Position numbers and translations under genes: made by a program. DNA of 34,325 nucleotides from Bacillota bacterium (GTDB lineage: Bacteria; Bacillota; Limnochordia; DTU087), in NCBI GenBank assembly GCA_012510855.1, contig JAAZHE010000057.1, positions 1 to 34,325 on the forward strand, written 5' to 3'. A model generated the notes under the pieces. It was not told the DNA's origin. It was given only the letters and a program-made list of their open reading frames with translations, and searched no databases. Positions 8,266 to 18,261 of this stretch are shown one piece after another. Numbering within the stretch: position 1 is the first letter of the stretch; every line of letters begins with the position of its first letter.

Positions 8266-9066
8266 CTATGCCCCCATGTCTCGGATCCGCCGCGCTTTTT
8301 CTTCACCGGTAATGGTGATGACAACATCATGGACCGGGAGTGTAACCCCTGCCATCGCCATAGCCATCTCCACCATCCTTAGAAGACCACCGCAGCACGG
8401 CACCTCCATGCGGGCAACGGTAATACTGGCCAAGTCGTTGGCCCGGATAACAGCCGCCAGCTTCTCCACATGCTGTCTGGCGTCATCCAATTTCGGACAG
8501 GCTACGGCAACAACCCGGTCCCGCAGAAGCTCTCTATGGAACCCGGCAAAGGCAAAGGGAACACAGTCTGCACAAAGCAATAGATGAGCACCCTGCAAGT
8601 AATGAGCAGTGGGTGAGATAAGCGCCAGCTGCACCGGCCAATGGCTAAGCTCTGATCTTGCCCATCTCCCCTCCCCCAGTTCATCCTGGAAAGACGCTGT
8701 CTTTGTCCGCTCCTCCCCGGGATGATTAATGGACAGGGATCTAAGACCCGGACAGCCCCCTTGCAAACCATCGACACTCTGCCCGTTGTCTGGAGATGAA
8801 GAGCGGCTTTCCTTTGCCTTCTGCTCCCGCTGCAAGGCAGCTACCAATTCTGGGTCAAAGGCTTCAGCCTCTGCCTCTTCTAGGTAAAGGGCACCCTGGG
8901 GACAGTCGCCGAGGCATGCGCCCAAACCGTCACAGAGTGCTTCCCTCACCAGGCGGGCTTTGCCGTCAACGATCTGCAGGGCACCTTCGGCACAGCCCGG
9001 AATGCAAAGGCCGCAGCCGTTGCATTTCTCCTCATCAATACGAATGATCCAACGTTTTGCCACCAA
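8266..9066 (-). CDS. 4Fe-4S dicluster ferredoxin-domain protein
   Basis: IRIDEEKCNGCGLCIPGCAEGALQIVDGKARLVREALCDGLGACLGDCPQGAL (two [4Fe-4S]-type cysteine motifs), plus a C-terminal domain with CADC and PCCGG. Confidence 0.85.
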   Translation of the reverse strand: MVAKRWIIRIDEEKCNGCGLCIPGCAEGALQIVDGKARLVREALCDGLGACLGDCPQGALYLEEAEAEAFDPELVAALQREQKAKESRSSSPDNGQSVDGLQGGCPGLRSLSINHPGEERTKTASFQDELGEGRWARSELSHWPVQLALISPTAHYLQGAHLLLCADCVPFAFAGFHRELLRDRVVAVACPKLDDARQHVEKLAAVIRANDLASITVARMEVPCCGGLLRMVEMAMAMAGVTLPVHDVVITITGEEKARRIRDMGA

Positions 9067-9195
9067 TTACCCTCCCCTATCTTCAGTGCAGCTTTATCTG
9101 CCTAATTCCTACTAAGCAACTAGGTTATATATTATCACAACCCCAATGAGGTGTATAGCGCCGTGTCTTTAATTTTTAGCAAACAAGCTGCAAGG

Positions 9196-11448
9196 TTACT
9201 CTCCTCCGTTTCTCCCCCGTTCCTCTATAATTAAGCTGAGAACGAGTCCCGCTGCATAAATACTGGTAGTCCCTCCGGCCACCACCCCAGAATCGTTGAA
9301 AAGCAAAGCCGCGAGGCTGCCGACAATGGTGGCAAGCACAATCCCCCGCAGGTTGGGGTGTTTTTCCATAATCCCCTTCACCCCCGGAGTCGGACGGTAA
9401 ACCAAAACCGCCATTATGCCAAGGGCAACCAACAGACCCTTGCTCCAAATGCTGTACCGCATTAGCCGCCAGTTCATGGCCAGTTTCCTCTGGGCAATAG
9501 CTCTAATTTCCGCCCAATCGCCCTGCAGGGCAATCCATAAAGCGCGGGTGACATGTGAACCTGTACCGGCGGCGGGAAACAGGTTCAACAGGAAAAGGAC
9601 CGCCAAGAGTGCCAAGCAGAACCCAACTGCTGGGAAGGGGATCCGCCTCCCGGTCCCATACGCCAAGGCCAAGGAAAAGGCGACAAGAGCAGTGATGGTG
9701 CCGCCGGCATTAGCTCCCAAAGCCGGGGATCCGAGGATCAGAATCACCAGCAAGAACCAGAGAAGGATAGCGGTCCCTGCCTTAGGCCAGCGCTCCCTGG
9801 CCACTGGTACCGCCAGCAGCGACGCACCCACCAGTATACCCATATATTCATTGCCGATCCCGTAGAACCGGGCTCCCAACATCACATCATAACCCAGGGG
9901 AGAGTACTTAATCAGTGGACCGCCCAAAAGCGTGTCGACAGCAATACCCATAGCGGTTAACCCACATATGAGTCCAAATCGATGCTCTGTGTTGGGAGCT
10001 AAGCGTACAGCCAAAACTGCAAAGAGGACTGCCATCACCAGTGTGTACGAGAAAGCTGCAATCACTGTCATGGGCCGTAAAATGGGCAAGATGAGAAGTG
10101 CGAGGGGGATTGATGTGATCAACAGCAGCAAGAAACCCATGAAGCGGACCCAGCTCTTGGGCAAACTGGAATACACCCCCACCAGGGCAAAGGCAGTCAG
10201 GTAAAGGATAATCTCCAAAGTGACAAAAGCTTTGAGGAGAGGTGTACGCTGCCAGTAAGTTGCGGCACTGCGGGAAAGCAGATCCTCCAAGTACCTCAAC
10301 CTAGCACCCAAGGGGTTGTTAACCCCCGGACTGGGATTGCCAAACCTCCTCGGCAGTTCTTTACTAGTGGTTAGCAAGGCCCCCGGCAGCCCCTTAGGTA
10401 TGGGAAGGTCCAGCCAGGAAAGCACCGAAGGTGCGATGTCATAGTTGGCGACTACACCCGGCCGACGGGTCGTCCCGCTCACCAAGAGTCCAGGTGCAAG
10501 TCCAGGTCCGGCTGCAATGATGGGTGTCAAAAGCCTCCCCCCAGCAATGTCTTCCCCGGTGGGAAGGGGGCTGACCATCAAGACCCAGTCTTTGTCGAGG
10601 TCTACCTCCTCGAGAAGCTTCTCTAGAAACCCGTCGGCGGCCTCGAGGGCCGCTTGCCGGTAACTGCGGTAGCGGGAGGGGGCAAGCTGCCGCCTCTCCT
10701 CCTCTACCCGGTCCATATCCCCCAGATCTACGACGATAAATGACGCCTCGGAACGGACCTTGAGATACTCCCGCCAAAGGGCTTCAATATCGGTCCGGCG
10801 GCCGGTGGGAAAGTCCGGATCCGATTTGTTTAGCTCGGAGTCCACATTGCCCATGGGTATTTGGCCCCGGCTGTCCATGGCAACTAAAGCTGCCCATCTT
10901 TGCTCCTCATGGGTGTCGGAATTGCCGATTACGGCAGCTTTCTGCTTTCCTTCCCGAAGGGCATCACCGATCACTCCTATCCGCTGGGTGTTGGCGGAGG
11001 CTAGATTGTTGGTCTTGATATTCTCTATATCCAACACCACTATGGAACCGAAGGGAGGATCCCACCCAGTGCGGCGGCGGTAGATATCTCCCGCTGTCTC
11101 CCCCCGATATGCCCCATGACTGGGTAAAGCTGTCTTGGCATCGGCACCGCCTACCAGGCGGGTGCCGCCACCTATGGTTGTATAGGCATTTTCCGCGGTA
11201 AGGCCACCACCGGTTCTGGTATTCATGAGGCCGATTCCGCCCCGAGCTGCTAAATCTACCAGGGAGGAACCCTCCATAGCCATGAGCTCTTCTAGACACA
11301 GGCGGTTAATTACCACCAGGGTAACCCGGCCGGTTTTTTCCCCGCCTTCTGCACCCAAGCTCAAGGGACTGAGCAAGATAATCAGCGATGATATACCCAA
11401 GAGGACTATCACGATGCTCGAGAACTGCCGCCTTTTGTTCCCAGCCAC
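9196..11448 (-). CDS. Large membrane protein with predicted extracytoplasmic alkaline-phosphatase/sulfatase-like domain and C-terminal polytopic domain
   Basis: 750 aa; N-terminal hydrophobic anchor, then LVVINRLCLEELMA...GGIGLMNTRTGGGLTAENAYTTIGGGTRLVGG... and VANYDIAPSVLSWLDLPIP; C-terminal half rich in transmembrane-like segments. Confidence 0.65.
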   Translation of the reverse strand: MAGNKRRQFSSIVIVLLGISSLIILLSPLSLGAEGGEKTGRVTLVVINRLCLEELMAMEGSSLVDLAARGGIGLMNTRTGGGLTAENAYTTIGGGTRLVGGADAKTALPSHGAYRGETAGDIYRRRTGWDPPFGSIVVLDIENIKTNNLASANTQRIGVIGDALREGKQKAAVIGNSDTHEEQRWAALVAMDSRGQIPMGNVDSELNKSDPDFPTGRRTDIEALWREYLKVRSEASFIVVDLGDMDRVEEERRQLAPSRYRSYRQAALEAADGFLEKLLEEVDLDKDWVLMVSPLPTGEDIAGGRLLTPIIAAGPGLAPGLLVSGTTRRPGVVANYDIAPSVLSWLDLPIPKGLPGALLTTSKELPRRFGNPSPGVNNPLGARLRYLEDLLSRSAATYWQRTPLLKAFVTLEIILYLTAFALVGVYSSLPKSWVRFMGFLLLLITSIPLALLILPILRPMTVIAAFSYTLVMAVLFAVLAVRLAPNTEHRFGLICGLTAMGIAVDTLLGGPLIKYSPLGYDVMLGARFYGIGNEYMGILVGASLLAVPVARERWPKAGTAILLWFLLVILILGSPALGANAGGTITALVAFSLALAYGTGRRIPFPAVGFCLALLAVLFLLNLFPAAGTGSHVTRALWIALQGDWAEIRAIAQRKLAMNWRLMRYSIWSKGLLVALGIMAVLVYRPTPGVKGIMEKHPNLRGIVLATIVGSLAALLFNDSGVVAGGTTSIYAAGLVLSLIIEERGRNGGE

Positions 11449-11450
11449 TG

Positions 11451-12653
11451 CTACTTTTCACCCTTCCTCAGCAAAGGTGAGGCTGACGTCCACCGAAGGA
11501 CCTGGTCGTAGACCTCTTTGACCCGCTCTACCATCACTTCTCCACTAAAATGACTGCGGGCGTGAACAGCCGCCCTTCGGCCCAGTTCTTTAGCCCGCTC
11601 CCTGTCCCTGGCCAAGAGAATCAGTGCCTCGGCCAGCTCTTGGACAAGGCCGGGACTGATCAATATGCCGCTGCAGCCGGAGTCGATCATATGAGGAAGT
11701 CCCCCTACATCAGCAGCGATCACCGGCAGTCCCAATGCCATGGCTTCCATCACCGATAGGGGCCACCCTTCAGTGCGGGAGGGCAAGACAAAAGCATCAA
11801 AGGCAGGGAAAATCCTACGGGCATTATCCCGATAACCCAAGAACCTGACAAAGGCAGCAAGTCCATAGCTTCTTGCAGCTTGCTGCAGCTCTGCTGCCAT
11901 CGGACCATCACCGATGATCACGAAGCGGAGACTGGGCTCTTTTCTTACAGCCAGGTTGGCTGCCTCCAGCAGCAGATCAGGTCCCTTTTCCCAAGTCAAG
12001 CGACAGGCGGTGCCGACAACAAACCATTGGTCATCATCGGGCCAGCCCCAGGAAGCCCGGTAGGCTCTCCGGACTTCCGCCTGCCTTTCCCCAGTTTCTA
12101 ATTCCGTCAGCTCGATGCCGTTGGGGATTAGACTCACCTGAGCGGGGGGACAGCCGATAATATTAATCAGTTCATCTCTGATGCCGGGAGAAACGGCGAT
12201 GAAATGGGATGTGTACTTAACCAAGTATTTTTCCATCAGATAGCGGACTTTTCGCTGACGGGACTGCCGGCTTGGGGGCAGAATCTCGTTATGGTAACTC
12301 ACGATCACCGGATAGGACAGCCTGCCCCGCCAGTTTAGAGCGAGGCGGGTAATCAAGCCTGCTTTAGCCCCGTGGGCATGGATGATATCAAAGGGATGTA
12401 CCTTTAGAAATCGAGACAACTGCCCGATGACCAGAGGATCCAGCCAAAGACGGGGAGTATCGCCCACATCCAGCGGCAGCAGCCGAGTAATGCCGGCAGC
12501 TCTCATTTTCTGCAGCACTAACTCCTCAACGGGGCAGGCTACAGTCAGATCATAACCGCATAGGCCGAGACCCCTAAGGAGAAGCTCCAAATGGGTCAAC
12601 ATGCCCCCGGCTGCAGGCCGGATTACATGGAGAACTCGAGGGATGCCGATCAC
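11451..12653 (-). CDS. Glycosyltransferase, GT4/GT1 family
   Basis: IPRVLHVIRPAAGGMLTHLELLLRGL, FDIIHAHGAKAGLITRLA, VVGTACRLTWEKGPDLLLEA, VLPSRTEGWPLSVMEAMALGLPVIAADVGGLP. Confidence 0.92.
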   Translation of the reverse strand: MIGIPRVLHVIRPAAGGMLTHLELLLRGLGLCGYDLTVACPVEELVLQKMRAAGITRLLPLDVGDTPRLWLDPLVIGQLSRFLKVHPFDIIHAHGAKAGLITRLALNWRGRLSYPVIVSYHNEILPPSRQSRQRKVRYLMEKYLVKYTSHFIAVSPGIRDELINIIGCPPAQVSLIPNGIELTELETGERQAEVRRAYRASWGWPDDDQWFVVGTACRLTWEKGPDLLLEAANLAVRKEPSLRFVIIGDGPMAAELQQAARSYGLAAFVRFLGYRDNARRIFPAFDAFVLPSRTEGWPLSVMEAMALGLPVIAADVGGLPHMIDSGCSGILISPGLVQELAEALILLARDRERAKELGRRAAVHARSHFSGEVMVERVKEVYDQVLRWTSASPLLRKGEK

Positions 12654-12751
12654 ACTCCTCTAGAGACTTACGGTACCACCCTTTGTTGGTTCAGTTATTA
12701 CCTGTTATTCTTCCCCTGAGGGGGATTATCATCCATGGGTTTTCCGTCTGC

Positions 12752-12799
12752 CAAAAAAGAGAAGACCAGGAGGGATTTTGAGGATCCTTTCCTGGTCTT
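12752..12799 (-). terminator. Intrinsic terminator of the rubredoxin-like gene
   Basis: Minus strand AAGACCAGGA-N18-TCCTGGTCTT followed by CTCTTTTTTGG. Confidence 0.8.
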
Positions 12800-12817
12800 T
12801 CACAGCTTGATTCCGAT

Positions 12818-12928
12818 TTATTCCACCTTTTCAAACTGCTCTCTCGGAGCTCCGCACTTGGGACACTCCTTGGGGCGACACCGACCTTCCTTAGTTTCGC
12901 CGCAAGCAGTACACTTCCATACCGCCAT
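12818..12928 (-). CDS. RCKP-type rubredoxin-like domain protein (36 aa)
   Basis: Minus strand ATG at 12928 reads MAVWKCTACGETKEGRCRPKECPKCGAPREQFEKVE*; two CxxC knuckles; upstream GGAGGTG; terminator immediately downstream. Below the ORF-track cutoff. Confidence 0.85.
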   Translation of the reverse strand: MAVWKCTACGETKEGRCRPKECPKCGAPREQFEKVE

Positions 12929-13007
12929 TAGCCTGCACCTCCGCTTCTAGAGATAATGGATAAGGATTAGGCAAACTCCATGGATTCCCTGCCTACACGA
13001 GATGCAT

Positions 13008-14660
13008 TTACCCATCAATATACGAAGTATCCCACAGCCACTGATGCTTAGCTACCAAAGGCATGCGCCATCCTCGGCCAAACCCCCGTCTTGTCACCCT
13101 TAGGCCCGGAGCTGCCTGACGCCGTTTGTACTCACTTCGCACCAAGAGCCGCAGCACCTCATCGACGGTCTCTTGGGGATAACCTGCCTCAGCCACTTCC
13201 TCTCTATTCTTACCTTCCTCAATGACTAACCGCAGGATTCCATCGAGGATAGTGTAAGGAGGCAAGCTGTCCACATCCAACTGGTTGGGGCGCAGTTCCG
13301 CGGAAGGCGGCTTAGTCAGGATTGAAACCGGAATTACCTCCTTCTCCCGGTTGATCCAATCTGCCAGCCGATAAAGATCCGACTTGTAAACATCGCTAAG
13401 CACCGCCAGGCTGCCGCTCATATCACCATAGAGAGTGGCATAGCCTACAGCCAGCTCCGATTTGTTGCTGGCGTTGAGCAGCAGCCACCCGTACTTGTTG
13501 GCCAGAGCCATGCAGAACATCCCCCGCAAGCGGGCTTGAATGTTTTCCTCTGCCACATCCATACTCACATCGATGAAACTGTCCAAGAGGGTGCTCTTAA
13601 CAACGGACAGGGCATCGGAGATGGGAATAACCTTCAAGTCACAGCCCAAATTCCCCGCTAGTTCCTTGGCGTCGGTGATCGATTGGGGGGAAGTATAGGG
13701 GCTGGGAAGGGTAACGCAGTGAACATGCTCCTTGCCCAAGGCTTCTACAGCTAAACAGGCAGTGATCGCGGAATCTAACCCCCCGGAAAGGCCTATCACC
13801 ACATCGCTGAAACCGGATTTGGCAGCATAATCCCGGATTCCTAGAACCAGGGCTCCATGAAGCATGGCTATGGAGTTGGTGGTGACTGGGGGCATCTCCC
13901 CCTTAACGTGGATGCCCTCCATTTCCACTACGATGAGTTCCTCTTGAAAGGCACTGCCTCTAGCGCAGATATGGCCCTCACCGTCAACGGCCAGAGACTG
14001 GCCTGCGAAAATCGCCTCATCATTGGCACCAACCTGGTTCACCCAAAACACCGGCTTGCCCGCCTTGCGGGCTATTTGACTGAGCAGCTCTTGGGTGTTA
14101 GCCTCCTGTCCAAAATAGTAGGGGAAACTCCCTATATTCACCAAGAAATCCGCTCCAGCATCCGCCTGGGCTTCCATGGGGTTTTCTGGACCCTCCATAT
14201 CTTCACCCACTGACATACCCATGGATAAACCGGCTACAGTCTCAAGTGCTGTCTCCTGGCTGCCGGGAGTGAAGTAACGTCGTTCATCCACCAGATCGAA
14301 ATCCACGAGATTCTGTTTGTGCCGGGACCGGACATTTCCCTGACCATCGCAGAAAAAGGCGGCATTGTACACGTTCACTCCCCGCCCGTTGCCCTTAACT
14401 ACACGGTACTCCGGACCTCCAATAATCGCCGCTATGCCCTCAATGTCCCGGGCCAACTGCTTAACAGCCTTGTCTGCGGCAACCAAAAGCTCCCGGCGGG
14501 TCAGAAGATCCCCAGGCGGATAGCCGGTAACTGCCATTTCTGGGAAGACCACCAGTTTACATCCCAGTTCCTTGGCCTTAGCGGCATAGTCTCGCATCTT
14601 CTGGACGTTGCCCTGCAAGTCTCCTATAGTCAAGTTGATTTGTGCCAGTGCGATTTTCAC
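13008..14660 (-). CDS. nadE: NAD+ synthase (glutamine-hydrolysing)
   Basis: N-terminal nitrilase-type amidase (MKIALAQINLTIGDLQGNVQKM, VFPEMAVTGYPPGDL) fused to a synthetase domain (VVIGLSGGLDSAITACLAVEALG, LNASNKSELAVGYATLYGDMSGSLAVLSDVYK). Confidence 0.95.
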   Translation of the reverse strand: MKIALAQINLTIGDLQGNVQKMRDYAAKAKELGCKLVVFPEMAVTGYPPGDLLTRRELLVAADKAVKQLARDIEGIAAIIGGPEYRVVKGNGRGVNVYNAAFFCDGQGNVRSRHKQNLVDFDLVDERRYFTPGSQETALETVAGLSMGMSVGEDMEGPENPMEAQADAGADFLVNIGSFPYYFGQEANTQELLSQIARKAGKPVFWVNQVGANDEAIFAGQSLAVDGEGHICARGSAFQEELIVVEMEGIHVKGEMPPVTTNSIAMLHGALVLGIRDYAAKSGFSDVVIGLSGGLDSAITACLAVEALGKEHVHCVTLPSPYTSPQSITDAKELAGNLGCDLKVIPISDALSVVKSTLLDSFIDVSMDVAEENIQARLRGMFCMALANKYGWLLLNASNKSELAVGYATLYGDMSGSLAVLSDVYKSDLYRLADWINREKEVIPVSILTKPPSAELRPNQLDVDSLPPYTILDGILRLVIEEGKNREEVAEAGYPQETVDEVLRLLVRSEYKRRQAAPGLRVTRRGFGRGWRMPLVAKHQWLWDTSYIDG

Positions 14661-14757
14661 CAGATCACCTTCTTTAGCTCAACACGATCACCTGAGCACT
14701 TCCGTCTTTAGTTTACCTCATTTTAGCAGGAGAAAGCCCATCCTGCAACCGACAGGA

Positions 14758-14788
14758 TTGACAGACCTTTACTGGAATGTAGTATAAT
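14758..14788 (+). promoter_or_regulatory. Sigma-A-like promoter upstream of the DUF2103-like gene
   Basis: TTGACA (14758-14763), 19-bp spacer, TATAAT (14783-14788). Confidence 0.6.
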
Positions 14789-14881
14789 AGCCAAAACGGA
14801 CGTGAGCCTGCAGCCCGTTCTTCTAACGGGGTGCATCTAGACCAACTACGTTACAGATAGCTTCAATAAGGATGAGTGTTC

Positions 14882-15565
14882 ATGCCCAATAAACACCGGC
14901 GGGGTGGTGTTAAGCAGCAGCACTCCATTATTCCAGGCATACGCAAAAGACTGCAGAAAATCGCGGCCTGCCCCTATGTGCAGGCTGTTACCCCCGGACG
15001 CATTTCCTCCGCGACCGGAAGTCAAGAGCCCGTGATAGTCTTTCAGTATTTCCAAGCAAGCGGCATGAAGCTCATCGGCAAAGTACCGGGAGCAGTTCAG
15101 GAGATTTTTGTTGTCAGCTCCCAGCGAGAAGCTGCCCTCAACTGGCTGACGGCAGCCAATCTCGTCCTCTTGGAGGAAAACCGTCCGGGAAAACCCTACA
15201 GCCAGAAACGCAAAGCTAGGACTGGAGCTGCCGATGACTCCGCCAAACCCATCCACGAAGCCTCCCCTGACACCCTGCAGCGCTATAAGCAGTTTCTCAA
15301 CGACAGTGACGGCCCACTGATGGTGGCCGTTGGTGATCGGTTAAACGGCAGGGCCCGGGAATTCCATAACAAGCTGCTCCAAGAAGCTGGGGCCAAGGAA
15401 AAAGAAAACGGCAAAAGGAGTCAAAAGAACGCAAGCCAGCGGGTCATAGCTGCCGGCCAGCGGCCGTCACCTTCCTCGCCTTCCAACATGGAACAGTGGC
15501 TCAAGGCCGCGGATAAGCTGGGACCTCAGTACTGGCGGCAAGTTAGAGCTGAGAAGGAATCCTAG
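14882..15565 (+). CDS. DUF2103-like (predicted metal-binding) protein with low-complexity C-terminus
   Basis: KQQHSIIPGIRKRLQKIAACPYVQAVTPGRISS...VFQYFQASGMKLIGKVPGAVQEIFVVSS resembles the HSTxIPG...VTPGxI...VQEVFVV pattern recalled for DUF2103; ATG 14882 preceded by AAGGATG. Confidence 0.55.
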   Translation: MPNKHRRGGVKQQHSIIPGIRKRLQKIAACPYVQAVTPGRISSATGSQEPVIVFQYFQASGMKLIGKVPGAVQEIFVVSSQREAALNWLTAANLVLLEENRPGKPYSQKRKARTGAADDSAKPIHEASPDTLQRYKQFLNDSDGPLMVAVGDRLNGRAREFHNKLLQEAGAKEKENGKRSQKNASQRVIAAGQRPSPSSPSNMEQWLKAADKLGPQYWRQVRAEKES

Positions 15566-15576
15566 TTTGTTGGAGT

Positions 15577-17397
15577 CTAGCCGGAGCGTTTCCCTTTGTT
15601 TCTGCTCAGCACCGCTTTCCGCAGCCTGATGCTCTTGGGCGTGACCTCCACCAGTTCGTCATCGGCTATGAAGGCTATAGCCTCCTCCAAGGAAAGAATC
15701 CGAGGCTCATCGATTTTCGGTGCAATTTCTGCCGTAGACGAGCGAATGTTGGTGACATGCCGTTTCTTAGTCACATTTACGTATAGATCGTTCTCCCTGG
15801 AATTCTCGCCGATGATCATCCCTTCGTATACCATGGTCCCCGGGCGAATAAACAAAGTTCCCCTTTCCTGGATATTGACTATGGCATAGGCAGTGGCTTC
15901 CCCCTGCTCGCACGCCACTAAAGCCCCGTTATTCCGACTGGGGATATCCCCTCGGTAAGGGCCGTACCCATAGAAGGTATAATGCATCACTCCCGTTCCC
16001 TTGGTCTCAGTGAGGAAATCAGAGGCAAAACCGATCAGGCCCCGGGTAGGAACGGTGAATTCCAGTTTGAGCCGGCCATCTGCCATCTGCACCATATTCA
16101 AGAGTTCCCCCCGACGGGTGCCCACCTTTTCCATAAAGCCCCCCATGTACTCGGCTGGAATATCCACCACCAAATGCTCCAAAGGCTCAAGCAGCCCTTC
16201 ATCGGACTCCTTAAGGAGCACCTGGGGTTTGGAGACCGCCATTTCATAGCCTTCCCGCCGCATGTTCTCAATGAGAATCGAAAGGTGGAGCTCGCCTCGG
16301 CCGGCCACTTCAAAGACATCGGGACTATCTGTTTCCTTAACCCGCAAGGCCACGTTGACCCGTTTTTCCCTTTCCAGCCGTTCCCGCAAGTGGCGAGAAG
16401 TCAGATACTTGCCCTCTTGACCGGCAAAGGGACTGTCGTTTACCCGAAACAGCATCATTAAAGTAGGCTGGTCTACCTCTAGAGGCGGCAGGGGACTTGG
16501 CTCTTCTATTGAGGTAATGGTATCGCCGATCTCGACATTGTCCACGCCAGCTATAGCGGCAATCTCTCCTGCCGGCACCATTTCTGCTGGGACTCGCTTT
16601 AGGTTTTCGAAGACAAACAGCTGGGTGATGGTCTCTTTGTGCAGTTTGTCGGTACCACCTCGGACAACTGCCACCTGGTCACCCCGCTTGAGTGTGCCGT
16701 TATGCATGCGCCCAATGGCGATGCGGCCAATGTAGGGATCGTAATCTAGGGTACTGATCATGAGCTGCAAAGGAGCCTTTTCACTGCCCTGGGGTGAAGG
16801 TATATAGCGAATAATGGCGTCCAACAGGGGTTTTATCGAACCCTGCCCCTTCTCCACCGCCTGTAAAGCATCATCCAGCTTCTCTTCTACAATGCCCAGG
16901 CGGGCCGAACCGTAAAGCACGGGGGAATTGAGAAGCTCTTCATTGGCTCCTAGGTCTATGAAAAGGTCCAAGACCTCATCCACTACTTCTAGGGGCCGAC
17001 AATCAGATCGATCGATCTTGTTGACCAAGACGATGGGCTGCAATCGCCGGGCTAGGGCCTTTTGGAGCACAAAGCGGGTTTGGGGCATAGGGCCTTCAAA
17101 GGCATCCACTACTAAAAGGGCACCATCAACCATATCCATAATCCGTTCCACTTCTCCGCCGAAATCGGCATGGCCCGGTGTGTCCACAATATTGATTTTG
17201 TAACCTAGGTAGCTGACCGCGGTGTTCTTGGCCAAGATGGTGATGCCCCGCTCCCGCTCGAGAGCGTTGGAGTCCATCACCCGCTCCTCAACATCAGCGT
17301 TGGCCCGAAAAACTCCGGTTTGCTTGAGAATCCCATCCACCAACGTGGTCTTACCGTGATCTACATGGGCAATAATGGCTACATTACGCAATTTCAT
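15577..17397 (-). CDS. typA: Ribosome-associated GTPase TypA/BipA
   Basis: [61 protein letters not shown]...[16 protein letters not shown]; start moved from 17463 to the conserved MKLRN (17397). Confidence 0.96.
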   Translation of the reverse strand: MKLRNVAIIAHVDHGKTTLVDGILKQTGVFRANADVEERVMDSNALERERGITILAKNTAVSYLGYKINIVDTPGHADFGGEVERIMDMVDGALLVVDAFEGPMPQTRFVLQKALARRLQPIVLVNKIDRSDCRPLEVVDEVLDLFIDLGANEELLNSPVLYGSARLGIVEEKLDDALQAVEKGQGSIKPLLDAIIRYIPSPQGSEKAPLQLMISTLDYDPYIGRIAIGRMHNGTLKRGDQVAVVRGGTDKLHKETITQLFVFENLKRVPAEMVPAGEIAAIAGVDNVEIGDTITSIEEPSPLPPLEVDQPTLMMLFRVNDSPFAGQEGKYLTSRHLRERLEREKRVNVALRVKETDSPDVFEVAGRGELHLSILIENMRREGYEMAVSKPQVLLKESDEGLLEPLEHLVVDIPAEYMGGFMEKVGTRRGELLNMVQMADGRLKLEFTVPTRGLIGFASDFLTETKGTGVMHYTFYGYGPYRGDIPSRNNGALVACEQGEATAYAIVNIQERGTLFIRPGTMVYEGMIIGENSRENDLYVNVTKKRHVTNIRSSTAEIAPKIDEPRILSLEEAIAFIADDELVEVTPKSIRLRKAVLSRNKGKRSG

Positions 17398-17538
17398 AAT
17401 TACCTTGCCTCCTGCTGCAAAAAGCACAGGTTTAAGACTACCCATCTTCCATAGTGTTGTCAAGAAGGGAATGGGGATGTAATGCAGAAGCTGCCGATGA
17501 CTATAGACCTTTCATCGAAGCTGAGAAGTTGAAGGGGG

Positions 17539-18072
17539 TTAGAAAAAGCCGGGAATCAACAGTCGGGAGAGGTAAGCAAAGAAAGTACCCACAAGGCTGC
17601 CGGCCAGTACATCACTGGGATAGTGAACTCCAACGTAGATGCGGGACCATCCCACCAATGCTGCCCACAGCACCCACAAGACAGAGTACCCGGGAAAAGC
17701 CAAGGCGTAACTTACCCCAACAGCAAAACTGGCGGTGGTATGGCCCGAGGGGAAAGAATAAGCGCAGATGGGCACATTAAAGGTGCGGATGTGTTCTAGT
17801 CGAAAAATTGGACGGGGGCGATTGACCAAGCGCTTGACTACGAGGCTGACTAGGGAACTTCCAGCTAAAGCTGCAAAGGCTCTGCTGCCGGCAACGAGAC
17901 AAGAGCGCCGCTCGTACAGTCCCGCCAGGATCGCTCCGAGGGTAATGCCGATGGTAAAACCAGCACTGCCGGTATGGGTAACCCACACCGAAAGCTTGTC
18001 CAGCAGCCTGCACCTAATGCGGGTATTGAATAAGCGAAACAGCCACTCATCACCTGCACGGAAAGTTACCAT
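17539..18072 (-). CDS. PAP2-family phosphatase (possible undecaprenyl-diphosphatase)
   Basis: KRLVNRPRP ... YSFPSGHTTASFAVGVSYAL ... SRIYVGVHYPSDVLAGSLVG, i.e. KxxxxxxRP / PSGH / SRxxxxxHxxxD signature. Confidence 0.9.
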   Translation of the reverse strand: MVTFRAGDEWLFRLFNTRIRCRLLDKLSVWVTHTGSAGFTIGITLGAILAGLYERRSCLVAGSRAFAALAGSSLVSLVVKRLVNRPRPIFRLEHIRTFNVPICAYSFPSGHTTASFAVGVSYALAFPGYSVLWVLWAALVGWSRIYVGVHYPSDVLAGSLVGTFFAYLSRLLIPGFF

Positions 18073-18261
18073 TCACCGGCCCCCTCACCATCGGATGATC
18101 CTAGTTTACCACATCTATTCTCAAGGCGCAGTAGAAAATTCACAAGGACCAGCCATAAATGGGCAGCCCTCCCTCTAGGGTCAACTATTATCTAATCTAA
18201 TCATATTAGAAGTGGTGCAGACTAAAGCTAGAATGGGACGCGGAAACAGGAGGAGCTAATC

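Noticed and set aside
12735-12950. 71-aa plus-strand ORF
   Set aside because: Antisense to the rubredoxin-like gene and its terminator, which are better supported.
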